Below are positions 37,001-45,590 of a DNA stretch of 64,000 nucleotides, one piece after another. Position numbers and translations under genes: made by a program. Origin of the DNA: Ryuthela nishihirai. Its lineage: Eukaryota > Arthropoda > Arachnida > Araneae > Heptathelidae. Under the pieces are notes generated by a model. That model was not told where the DNA came from. It did no database searches and worked only from the letters and a program-made list of their open reading frames with translations. The stretch is taken from the NCBI GenBank assembly GCA_038380435.1, contig JAWZYU010000030.1, positions 63,809,817 to 63,873,816 on the forward strand, read 5' to 3'. The number at the start of each line of letters is the position of its first letter. The stretch's first letter is position 1.

Positions 37001-37640
37001 CAGGTGTCACAGTTTAATTATCTTGGGAGCTATGTAACAGATAATGGTGATGTGCGGCATGAGATTAACAGATGAATAGGGATTGCTGCCGGGACTTTTA
37101 AGAACCTATGGAGAGTGTGGAGAAATAGGCGTATATACCTAAAGACTAAAATTAGACTGTATAATAGTTTGGTTCTTTCTAGGGTTAGTTATGGTAGTGA
37201 AACTTGGACACTTTGTAAACAAGATAACAGGAAACTAGATGCTTTTGATTCCAGATGCTTACGCAGTATCTTGGGCATTAGGTGGTTCAACTTTGTAACT
37301 AATGATGAGATTAGGCAAAGGAGTTTGCAACCTCCTTTAAGCAGCATATTGTGCAGAGAGAGACTCCGTTGGTTTGGCATGTTGCCCGTATGAATAATTA
37401 TAGATTGGCGAATAGGGTTATGAACAGTGTGCCTAAAGGCCTCAGAAAGAAGGGGAGACCTAGGATGCGGTGGGCAGACAATGTCAAACAAGACCTTGTT
37501 AGAATTGGTGTGCAGTGGCCAGATGCAGTAGATGTAGCTCAGGATAGACTTGCTTGGAGAACTAAATTGCATGGTCTGGTTGGACCTCCGTAGCCCATGG
37601 CTGCTTGAGGAGGATGATGATGATGATGATGATGATGATA
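34047..37640 (+). mobile_element. Near-intact full-length LINE (RTE/CFDP2-like), copy G
   Basis: The 5' end TGTAAAGGTAGCTAGG aligns with the starts of copies B and D. The 5' UTR is about 0.54 kb, followed by one long frame and a (GAT)n tail (about 37606-37640) instead of poly(A), as is usual for RTE-type elements. Only two lesions interrupt the coding region: a TGA at 37073-37075 and a one-base deletion near 37378, between WFG and the HVARM equivalent. This is the best template for the family in the window. It lies inside the composite insertion. Confidence 0.94.
34583..37075 (+). CDS. LINE ORF: APE endonuclease plus reverse transcriptase (830 codons before a TGA)
   Basis: The encoded protein nicks target DNA and copies its own RNA. 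Endonuclease (about residues 45-290): SWNVRTL at 48-54, LQETRW at 77-82 (catalytic Glu), CYAPTED at 148-154, GDFN at 184-187, IDYILIN at 253-259, SDH at 279-281 (catalytic Asp-His). Reverse transcriptase (about 555-800): KKGDRSSCDNYRGISLLSVP, CGFRSGRG, FVDF at 646-649 with the motif A Asp, GVRQGCILSP and YADD at 748-751. After the TGA the same frame goes on into the C-terminal YGSETW, WFG and GRPRMRWADNV part. The start is chosen as the first Met of the long frame; the stop at 37073 removes about 170 residues, so activity is unlikely. The EN type resembles the CFDP2 proteins derived from RTE elements. Confidence 0.92.
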   Translation: MASAFSSGGTGLCPMSAIRGLFDIVGIPSLNKHSFFKHPTNHFLSIGSWNVRTLHRAFTLDVLTQEFHRYNLDILGLQETRWTDKGQILKHNLKFLFSGRDDNKHHQGVGLLLSRHASDALLGYECINERFLTAKFQTSVKDLNVICCYAPTEDVDEDHKDRFYEQLQDILNSVKKGDITLVLGDFNAKVGTDSALWGGVIGPFGIGSCNGNGQRLLQVSKLNGFRITNTYYKHHDIHKYTWVSPDGLHKNMIDYILINSKWASSVRNTRTYRGAEIGSDHYLVKSVLQLKLKKCCARVKKFTFNTEALKDPVIAKAYHDRLLSHYDSHGLLTTEVEEEWDHFKQAFLDTNSTLLGKKEQKRQNYLSDKAIELISERRNCRNALNQYPTSPNIKHYRDLNKLVKDQLAADKNLWLNGLADKAEEAVRQHNSRELYQIVNVLCGRKRTGIQGLKDKQGKVIEGEDSVMARWAEHFSDVLNNVVSSTPIVCNDDRCIGGFNVGPITQSEVILAVFKLKLHKSPGVDEITMEILRAGNVSVTTWMTEILNIFCDKGMVPKDFTRAIVIPIFKKGDRSSCDNYRGISLLSVPGKVLSMIVLNRIKNLVDSQLRDEQCGFRSGRGCVDQIFSLRQILEKCLEFQKPLVASFVDFKKAFDSVDHHNLWLIVRSYGIPHKLVNIMKALYNNTESCVRVGKSCSNWFSITSGVRQGCILSPFLFSLVIDYVMRNSLQGKDFGLKWAGGKKISDLDYADDLALLANDVDEMNSFIRAVDETGSRVGLVINREKTKLMKIGQAGCDSVNLNGCCLEQVSQFNYLGSYVTDNGDVRHEINR

Positions 37641-37710
37641 CTCGTAAGATATACTTTCCATCTTTAAGGCATTTATTTCATCAATATCATCAACTAGAGG
37701 AAATCTTGAT

Positions 37711-37795
37711 CGGAGGCCGGTAGCTCAGTGGTTTAGAGCACCTGACATGTTATCAGGCGGTCGTGGGTTCATATCTCACCCAGCTCAAAACAATT
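37711..37795 (+). repeat. tRNA-like head, first right-side unit of the composite
   Basis: The same tRNA-Thr-like sequence as at 33766, with the T-arm GTGGGTTCATATCTCACCC. It belongs to the direct unit 37642-37885, which starts ACTCGTAAGATATACTTTCC right after the LINE tail. Confidence 0.7.
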
Positions 37796-38029
37796 TTTCC
37801 TCTAAAAATTAAATCGACTTCCAGAGTTGTTAATATTTGTATATACCAAGAATGTCGAGTTTCTTCAATATTTAATTAATTGTATACTCGTAAGATATAC
37901 TTTCCATCTTTAAGGCATTTATTTGCGGTATTGTGGCTAAGATCACCCGAACAGCACCTATATGAGACATAATGGATTATATACTATAGGTTGAGAATGT
38001 TCATATCATCAATTAGAGGAAATCTTGAT

Positions 38030-38105
38030 CGGCAGCCGGTAGCTCAGTGGTTTAGAGCACCTGACATGTTATCAGGAGTTGTGGGTTCATATCCCACCCG
38101 GCTCA
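38030..38105 (+). repeat. tRNA-like head, second right-side unit of the composite
   Basis: A third copy of the head, with GTGGGTTCATATCCCACCC. Its unit starts at 37886 with the same TCGTAAGATATACTTTCC and carries an extra stretch of about 70 bp (37925-37995) absent from the first unit. Confidence 0.7.
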
Positions 38106-38160
38106 AGACAATTTTTCCTCTAAAAATTAAATCGACTTCCTGAGTGGTTAATATTTGTAT

Positions 38161-39265
38161 AAATCCTTAGGAACCATGCCTTTATTATAAAAGATATTCA
38201 AAATTTCAGTCATCCAAGTGGTAACCGAAACATTTCCAGCTCAGCATTTCCATAGTAATTCCATCTACCCCTGGGGATTTATGAAGTTTAAGTTTAGAAA
38301 CAGCCAAAATAACCTAAGATTGTGTTATAGGGCCAACATTAAAGCCACCAATGCATCTATGATCATTACAAACAATGGTAGTAAAACTAACCACAATGCT
38401 TAGAACATCACTGAAATGCTCAGTCCACCTAGCCATGACAGAATCCTCACCTATAACATTGTTTATCCTTCAATCCTTGCCCGTTTCCTACCACAGAAAA
38501 CATCTGGTACAGCTCTATGCTGCCTAACTACTTCCTCAGCTTTGTCAGCCAAGCCATCAAGCCAAAGATTCTTATCAGCAGCTAACTGATCCTTTACACG
38601 TTTATTAAGTTCTTTGTAATGCTTTCTATTAGGACTAGTAGGGTACTGATTAAGGACATTCCTGCAGTTCCTTCTTTCTGAAATAAGCTCAAGTGCCTTA
38701 TCACTTAAATAATTCTGCCTCCTCTGCTCCTTTTTTCCTAAAAGAGTACTGTTAGTTTCCAAAAAAGCCTGTTTACAACGGCCCCATTCTTCCTCAACTT
38801 CAGTATTAAGCAAACCATGACTGTCATAATGACTAAGTAACCTATCATGGTAAGCTTTAGCTATAACTGGGTCTTTCAGAGCTTCAGTATTAAAGGTAAA
38901 TTTTTTAACTTTAGCACAACACTTTTTAAGTTTAAGTTGCAAGACACTTAACAAGGTAATGGTCAGATCCAATTTCAGCTCCTCTACATGCCCTGATATT
39001 CCTAACAGAACTAGCCCATTTGCTATTAATTAATATATAATCAATCATTCTTATGCAGCGCATCAGGTGAAACTCATGTGTACTTATGTATGTTGTGGTG
39101 TTTGTAATAAGTGTTAGTTATTCTGAAACCATTAAGTTTACTTACCCTGTGTAGGAGACATTGCCCATTGCAGATACCAATACGGAAAGGGTCTATCACC
39201 CCTCCCCAAAGGTCAGTGTCAGTACCAACTGTGGCATGAAATTACCTAGAACAAGGGTAATATCA
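38161..39265 (-). mobile_element. LINE copy F, 5' half
   Basis: It continues copy F beyond the composite insertion: RT N-terminus, the linker frame 38463-38972 (KQAFLETNSTLLGKKEQRRQ) and part of the endonuclease to about 39265. The 5' end is truncated inside the endonuclease region. Confidence 0.85.
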
Positions 39266-39390
39266 GGCCCAAATAACAATAGCAAGATTAATAACATTTG
39301 TCAGTTATATACATTGCACATTTTTTTTTTATTCTGTCAGCTGAACATTCCACTAAGTTTAGCAACTTGTGGATGCAAAAGCCATATTAA

Positions 39391-40679
39391 CCCTTAACAA
39401 TTCTGATGAAATGAAATTACACTTTTCTGGTGGGGTCCACAATGATATTTGGACAGCATGCCCCTGCATTATCAAAGGAATGCTCTTGAAAGTGTATTGT
39501 GAAATTCCACACTTTTTCCTTTGATTCTTGTAAGTGGAGATGCATTATTTCAGAAAATTTTTTGGGTCCATAGTTAAAAAATACACATTTTTACCCATAA
39601 GAAATAAGAGTATGTGCACTGCAATCATGTGATGATTACATGTTGGAATGAACCAACATGTGGGTCTGATTATGTGACACCCAGCGGACTTACACATAAG
39701 CTAACCAAGATGCAGCATAGGGTCTCAAAAAAATTTGAGTTTTGAAGTTTTCTGGCACAATTTTTTTATATTTATATTAATCTGTTGTGCAAACATTATT
39801 TATTCCAGCTTTTCACAGTTATCATTGTATACCAATGTTTTTATCACATCAATTTCATGTTTTTAATACACCCTACAGCATAATCATATATCTCGACTTT
39901 CAAAATTTTGGCGGCCTCGTAAACTTACCATAGCATAGAGCCTCTAAAACTTGTAGTAGCTTAGGCCTCAGAAGGTCAAAGTCCAGCCCCTGAGTGTACC
40001 TAATAAATTGGCATCTCAGTGTGTGTGTGTGTGTATATATATATGAAAATAAAATCAAAAGTTCAATTACAAAAGTATGATTAAAATACTAATTGAAAGA
40101 ATTAAAAAGATATCAATGTTGACAACACTGTATGCAGCACACCGCACATACACTACACACACTATGGAGCTAGTTACATCTTGTTGGACAGTGACTTTGT
40201 TTACGCAGCAAAAATAGTACTTTTTAAACATAAATGATAATCACAGTGTTACCTGCTGCTCTTTTTTCTAAAAAATATTTATTGATATAGCAATTTTTGG
40301 TTAATTTTCGAGAGAATTGAAATTTAAAGGAAATTCGGGATGATTATACTTAAATGTACTTCTGAGCTTAAATCAGAGAGTTGCTTCAACATGGAGTGAA
40401 AAACATGACATTACCATATTTCAAATCTATGGAATGGAAATGAGATGGAAGAAGTTATTTATATATCTTAGCAAAATCTGCACGAAAAAGTATTATTTCA
40501 AAAGTTTGAATTATGTACTTTTGAGATATATGTAAAAAAAATTAAATAGGAATTTCAATTTTTTTTTACTAGTGCCTATGCTCCAGATCTGGGGAATTGG
40601 AAACACTTTACAATGCCAATAACCTCAGAAGGTTTAAAATGCCAGGGGTCCACTCACACTCCTCCAGAACAGTTAATGG
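39391..40679. mobile_element. piggyBac-like non-autonomous element (candidate)
   Basis: TTAA occurs at both ends (39387-39390 and 40680-40683). The terminal repeats are CCCTTAACAATTCTG and, inverted, CCATTAACTGTTCTG, 12 of 15 identical. A subterminal GGGGTCCAC is repeated inverted near the right end. There is no transposase. It includes a GT/AT simple repeat at 40018-40043. TTAA targets and C-rich short ends fit piggyBac; the assignment is inferred. Confidence 0.5.
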
Positions 40680-40959
40680 TTAAATACTGTACATATAGAT
40701 ATATAAATTTTTCAAAAACAGGAAGAAAAAAAAGCTATTTTTTTTTACTTTTTTAAACTTTTATGTCGAATCCAGAGTCCATCACAAATCTCAGCAGCAG
40801 ACAAGTTTGCCATTCAATTCTGCAAAAACCTTGTTGTGTCATGTTACAACTTTATGTAGTTAGTATTCACGTGTTTTCTACTTACATTCCCATTATTCAC
40901 GTGTTGCAAAATGTTTTGTAGACCCCCATGCTATGCCCTACTGGGCAGTAAAAAAAATA

Positions 40960-41160
40960 ATAAATACTCCCTCAAACAGCTGCTTGCCACAGAGGTCTGA
41001 CAGGAGCCTGTCACTTTATATGCCACAGCAGAAGGTCTGTGAGGATGGTAGGACCTCAGCTGAAAAACGACACGTACATCCATGCCTTACCCGGGGCTCA
41101 AACCCAGATCCCCAAGATCAGTAGCCAAGCACGCTAACCACTCGGCCACGGGACAGCTAG
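40960..41160 (-). repeat. tRNA-derived SINE, family 2
   Basis: The best-preserved head of the family. On the - strand it reads GCTGTCCCGTGGCCGAGTGG, then TTAGCGTGCTTGGCTACTG and a B box GGGTTTGAGCCCCGGG. It is tRNA-Ser/Leu-like at the A box. Confidence 0.84.
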
Positions 41161-41184
41161 TTACATATGAATGACTGAAAATTT

Positions 41185-41751
41185 CATTATCTTTTACCAG
41201 AGCTATTATTATCCCTCTTTTTAAAAAAGGTGATCGCAGTTCTTGTGATGACTGTAGGGATATCAGCCTACTCTCTGTTCCAGGTAGAGTCTTTGCATGA
41301 TTGTGCTTAATAGAATTAAGAATCTGGTTGATGAGCAATTGTATGATGAGCAATGTGGATTCAGAAGTGGTAGGGGATATGTAGATCAGATATATTCACT
41401 CAGGCAGATTCTTGAGAAATGTTGAGTTTCAATAACCTTTGGTTACTAGCTTTGTTGATTTCAAAAAGGCTTTTGATTCTGTTGATTGCCATAATTTGTG
41501 GTTGATTGTGAGATCATGTGGCATACCAGACAAGTTAGTTAATATAATGAAGGCTCTCTATAATAACACTGAGTCTTGTGTGAAAGTTAGTAAGGATTGT
41601 AGCAATTGGTTTAGCACTGCTTCTGGTGTTCAAAAAGGGTGCATTTTGTCTCCTTTTCTCTTTGGTTATTATGTTATGCAAAATTCACTGCAAAGGAAAT
41701 ATTTTGACCTTCAATGATCTGGAGATTTGAAAATCTCCAGATCATTGAAGG
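41185..41751 (+). mobile_element. LINE fragment ending in a snap-back hairpin
   Basis: RT region from TRAIIIPLFKKGDRSSC to about FDLQ (41439-41717 frame). It ends in a perfect 21-bp inverted repeat: 41708-41728 is the complement of 41731-41751, with a 2-base loop. It shares derived changes with copy F at 33.1-33.65 kb, such as loss of bases giving ATGTTGAGTTTCAATAACC. A scrap of family-2 SINE follows at 41762-41795. Confidence 0.85.
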
Positions 41752-41975
41752 GTCAGATCATCTAGGTCCCTTAGATCAGTAGCCAAGCACGCTTCTCTAA
41801 TAATTTGGGCCTGGCGTCTTAGAATGATTTCATCAGCCTACTGGAATATTTGCTATCATTATATTTAGATGCTGGGAAAAGCCAAGTCGGGAGGCATATA
41901 AATGGCCAACTACGAATAATAACGTGGTCACATTAGGTGCTACAACTATTGCGCTAAAAGGAAAAATATACACAC

Positions 41976-42140
41976 CTCCCATTGGTCGTACAACCTTTCT
42001 AAATCAACATCTGTATAATCTCTGATATCCTTTTTTGCCCAATCAGGCTTTTCGCCTTTATAGTCCTTTTTACAATACAAAAGTTCAATATTAACTAACA
42101 AAATCAAAACAACACAAACTTCTAAATGACTCTTTCCCAT
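41976..42140 (-). CDS. MESD: MESD exon 1 (start codon and signal peptide)
   Basis: MESD is an ER-lumen chaperone needed for folding and export of LRP5/6-type receptors and therefore for Wnt signalling. Exon 1 encodes 55 residues: a signal peptide at about 1-23 (HLEVCVVLILLVNIELLYC), then KPDWAKKDIRDYTDVDLERL and YDQWE. KKDIRDY-D-D-ERL--QWE is a hallmark of the family's N-terminal region. The exon ends in phase 0 at GTGTGT. Joined with exons at 27544-27697, 24603-24684, 21801-21948 and 13157-13225 it gives 205 residues, shorter than the approximately 234 of human. All four junctions keep frame and have GT/AG borders. The gene spans 29 kb because introns 1 and 4 are filled with mobile elements. 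Confidence 0.96.
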
Positions 42141-42340
42141 TTTATTTACAACAACCTATTCGAATTACTTCCGACCAGTGGAATCACATTTATAACGATA
42201 TAGCTGCCCGTAGCGCCATCGCACGGGCAACTATATCACACTCAAATTTATTATATCTAAAACTGGTCTTTGAATGTAGACTAGGAATTACGGCCGTGCT
42301 AGGAATATGGAAAGTTATTTTTCAATTTGGATGCTGGGAT
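42141..42340 (-). promoter_or_regulatory. Presumed MESD 5' UTR and promoter region
   Basis: Immediately upstream of the MESD start codon. It has more CG than its surroundings and an imperfect inverted repeat, GCCCGTAGCGCCATCGCACGGGC (parts CCCGT and ACGGG). No TATA element at a convincing distance. The call rests on position. Confidence 0.3.
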
Positions 42341-42454
42341 TTGTCATAAAATTCTATGTTCTCTCCTTGGAACATAAAGCAGATAAATTAACTATATGTC
42401 GATAATTGAGCACTTTTTGATATTGAGGACAATCACAACAGATAGAACAGAACA

Positions 42455-42552
42455 AACGACCTTGCTATCCATACCGGAACTCGAACCCGGACCTCGGTAG
42501 TCGCAGTGTTACCGCGAGCCAACGCGATACCACTAAGTCACAGAGGCGTCTA
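42455..42552 (-). repeat. tRNA-derived SINE head
   Basis: On the - strand, TTAGTGGTATCGCGTTGG is A-box-like and GGGTTCGAGTTCCGG is a near-perfect B box. It abuts the MITE that follows. Confidence 0.65.
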
Positions 42553-42564
42553 TATATACATATA

Positions 42565-42994
42565 CAGGGAGTCCCTGAATTCATAACCCAAACGTGAGGG
42601 GATGGTAGTACACACCGAACCCACCAATATTCGTCATAGAATACGCGGCCGCAAACGCAGCCCAGTGCCGGTAGGGGGCGCAGACGAGGTGGCACGGCTT
42701 AAAAGCTCTGGATCGGCCAAACCCCAGCATTCTCAGCGTCGATCGGACATGAGATAGACTACTACACGCTGATCACTACTCCGCCGTTGTACCGCCTGTA
42801 TCAACATTGGTGGGCGGAACGTTTGAGCATTTGTTGTAATGATCTTCAATAAATGTCTCTGGAAACCTCTGTGTCTGCCCGTCATTTCCGACTCCTCACT
42901 GCGTTTGCGACCGCATATTCTATGACGAATATTGGTGATTTCGGTGTGTAGTACCATCCCCTCATGTTTGGGCCATGAATTCAGGGAGACCCTG
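42565..42994. mobile_element. MITE with approximately 100-bp terminal inverted repeats
   Basis: The ends are CAGGGAGTCCCTGAATTCAT and, inverted, CAGGGTCTCCCTGAATTCAT; complementarity reaches to GCAAACGCAG about 100 bp inward. TA flanks both ends, as for Tc1/mariner-type targets. The core between the arms is GC-rich (GGGGGCGCAGACGAGGTGGC region) and unlike its neighbourhood. No transposase. It lies 425 bp upstream of the MESD start codon. Confidence 0.82.
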
Positions 42995-43480
42995 TATATG
43001 GCAAGTTAATCAGGTACACTGGGGCATTATTCACTTCACGACAGGGGCATACTGATAACCCCGCAATCCCAGCGAAATGAAGGTCCCCTGCAAAATACTG
43101 TTTAAAGGAATAGCCCGGGATTTTTTTCTATAGTTTTGAACGAATAATAACAGATTGTGAACAATCAGCTTTCGTTTTTCTTATTAGAAATTCATCACCC
43201 TTGCTTCTCATGGACCGAAACTCATTGTCTCAAAACCTAAGCTTGGCCGTGAACAACGTTAACATAAGATCATGACAGTCATCGGGGCTATCATTTTTTT
43301 CGCCCGACTGATTTCTCGTGATAACTGCAACTTCCGTTTAAATTTAAGACTGGGAATGTTTCCAATATTATCACTATATTTCTTTAAATTTCCCTTATCC
43401 CTTTGCTGCTTATATTTTTAGCTCATTTACAGAAAAAGACCACTTGTTTTCTGTCTGATTATGACATCGAACTTTTTTTT

Positions 43481-43550
43481 TGTTACTCTATAAGCAGCTA
43501 AAATTAGCTTACATAATAAAAAATTGTTCAACTGGGGTGACATCCTCACA
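43481..43550. repeat. Inverted partner of 46715-46830
   Basis: Blocks TACTCTATAAGCAGCTAAAA, TTAGCTTACATAA and GACATCCTCACAAA occur here in this order and as their reverse complements at 46715-46830. This marks an inverted repeat pair 3.2 kb apart. Confidence 0.6.
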
Positions 43551-44391
43551 AATCCCATTTGTACATCCATTTTAATTTGGTAAGTATAAAGCACGGAGGT
43601 ATGAATAACAGGAGACGCCCTAACGCACTTTCCCTGTCCAAGGAAAATGATGCTGACGCAGCAGGGCGGTAGCCATATTGTTGTATTCAAAACAAACCGT
43701 CTGCCGCTGCAATCAAGCCTACTTTTCACGTGCTATACTCAGTTTTACTGTGCGTTATATACGGAAAGATTATTTTTTACGACTAAGAGAAAGCCCATTT
43801 AAGCTATTTGGAATTTATATTGCTTTTTTTAATGCAATGAATATTTCCATACAGAATTACTGTACAGCAGAACTATTTATGTATTTCGTTGAATAAAACA
43901 ATAACAAACAATTACCAGATTTTGAAAGTTTATTTATACTGCACTGATAATTGCAGAAAACATTTTATGGATTAAACACTAAACATTATATGCAACAGCA
44001 GCATTTAAACTGCAAAAAAATCACATTTGTAAGATTCAGAAAAGCCTGCAGAAGGAATTCTCAAATAAGTGTAACGTAAAACCAATCAATCAATATAAGA
44101 AGTACATCTTCACATTTATCACCGAGTACAATCCGAAGAAAATAAAAAAATCTGGTGAAGAATCGAGGTTTGTAACTTGAAATAAAACCGATTTCATAGC
44201 AGCGTAATTTCAACACGAAGTTGCTTGTATCATTATTTAAACTTTTATAAAAATGACAAACTTACCGATGAAAGGTAATTCCTGGTATCTTTTTTGAAGG
44301 GCGATTCGTTCAGCCGTAAGCTAAACAGGCTGCGATAATACAAATGTCAAAAAAAAATTAAATTTTTATAGCGCAACACTTCGTTACTCAC

Positions 44392-44581
44392 CTATACTAC
44401 TGATCAATGTTTTGAATAGAACAACATGGCTGCCGCGCAGTCGCCGAAGCATCATTTTCAAGTGCATTTGATGTAAATCTCGGAAATGGGAAATTTTGGA
44501 TGTGATGGTTCCTTCATGGTCAAAAGTCAGATATCGATCTCCTGGTTTTAAAGGGCTTAAAATTGATGCCTTAACATTCAT
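44392..44581 (-). CDS. Possible first coding exon of an unknown gene
   Basis: From ATG at 44581 an open frame of 63 codons runs (MNVKASILSPLKPGDRYLTF, later MMLRRLRGSHVVLFKTLIS) to a strong donor GTGAGT, leaving one base of a split codon. Upstream the - strand has ATTGG (inverted CCAAT) at about 44630. I do not recognise the protein and found no next exon between here and MESD. It could be a chance ORF or a 5' exon of a transcript that overlaps MESD. Confidence 0.3.
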
Positions 44582-44788
44582 CCTCAGATCAAAGATACTA
44601 TGAATACTAATATTCTTTCAATACTATAGGCCAATCGTAGAGTGTTGCCTTGTTCTACCACATAGCAATGTTACTGTAGAAAGAATATTCAGTAACCTGA
44701 AGATAGTGAAAACTGCAAACAGATAATCTTTTAGATTCACTACTGCATAATAACATGAAATTTGGAGGATTTCAAACCAATTGATGTT

Positions 44789-45137
44789 CCCAGGTACGAG
44801 TCCCAGCTGGGTCAGCGTCGAGATTTATCTCCGCAAAATTCCCGCCCTGCCCACGGTCAGTAGGGGACACCGATGGGCTTGGGAAGCCGGCCGTCTATTG
44901 GATGGGACGTTAAGCCGTGGCCCCGTGTGCGGGGGAGAGCCATGCTCTGTGCACGTTAAAGAACACACTGGATGACCTTACGGGGGGGGGGGGGGGGGGG
45001 GGCTACCATCTGTCTCCCAACAGCTGTTCCAGTGGGTCCCCTCCCCAACCTTCTCTGAGCCTTCAGGGTCCTTGTGGCCTGGTCATTTAGCCCATGATGT
45101 GCAAAAAAAGTGCCGCTCAGAGGTAAAACAACCCAAC
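44789..45137 (+). repeat. tRNA-derived SINE, family 1, with internal poly-G
   Basis: B-box-side start GTACGAGTCCCAGCTGGGTC, body with GACGTTAAGCCGTGGCCCC and GTGCACGTTAAAGAACACAC, end GTGCCGCTCAGAGGTAAAAC then AACCCAACCCA. A run of about 20 G at 44981-45002 replaces the few bases between GACCTTA and GCTACC in other copies. Confidence 0.85.
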
Positions 45138-45379
45138 CCAATTGATGAGGGAAAAGCAAATTTGAAGATGCGACATGTTAAGCAGTATTGTTTTTAAACA
45201 AGAATTATGTAGCAGTGACCCTGTTATCAGATTACGTGTTTTGTTATACATAGAAAATTACACTGTTTTACTAACTTATGTCCTCTATTTTTATACAGAA
45301 AGAAATTCCGATACTATTGAGTTTCTGTGTTAAATTTTTATTATTGGATGGGAAAAATGGCGCATGTTAATTAAGGTCC

Positions 45380-45590
45380 ATCGGCAACGACGCCTGCAGT
45401 TCGCACGGGACTATTGTTATTGGACAGTGGAAAAAGATTGCCTTCTCCGATGACCCAAGTTTCTACTCCACACAATGAGGTAGAATAGAGTGCTCAACCG
45501 GTTTGGAAAGTTGAGGCGAATTGAACGACCGACGGCCATGTAAAAAAGGATGGGCAATAACGCAGGCAGCGCCCATTGCTTAACATTGAC
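45380..45590 (+). pseudogene. Tc1-type transposase fragment
   Basis: The + strand shows RQRRLQFARDYCYWTVE, then in another frame AFSDDPSFYS; these match the Tc1 block that leads to the first catalytic Asp (usually W-SDES-F). Frameshifts and stops follow. It is a different Tc1 lineage from the 25.5 kb element. No terminal repeats found. Confidence 0.65.

Larger units (their letters stand above)
33655..38172. mobile_element. Composite fold-back insertion with 12-bp target duplication
   Basis: AAATCCTTAGGA at 33655-33666 and 38161-38172 brackets 4494 bp that split LINE copy F. The left arm (33705-33895) is the inverted copy of the right arm (about 37975-38160). Each arm carries a tRNA-like sequence (GGTAGCTCAGTGGTTTAGAG, GTGGGTTCATATCCC). 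A further direct unit is at 37642-37885 and a partial one at 33896-33985. Units share TTGGTATATACAAATATTAA and ATTTAATTAATTGTATACTC. A full-length LINE sits between the arms. I cannot assign the carrier to a known superfamily. Confidence 0.75.

Noticed and set aside
37604..37640. GAT microsatellite as an independent simple repeat
   Set aside because: It is the 3' tail of the LINE; the same trinucleotide tail ends copies at 7552, 13329, 27115 and 32310.
37711..38105. Functional tRNA-Thr genes
   Set aside because: The base before the anticodon is A instead of T, the acceptor stem does not pair well, and the copies are embedded in repeat units; they are SINE-type heads.
43427..43729. 100-codon - strand frame as a second exon for the candidate at 44392
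   Set aside because: Joining the phase-1 donor at 44392 to the acceptor-like TTGATTGCAG there gives a stop codon after six residues.
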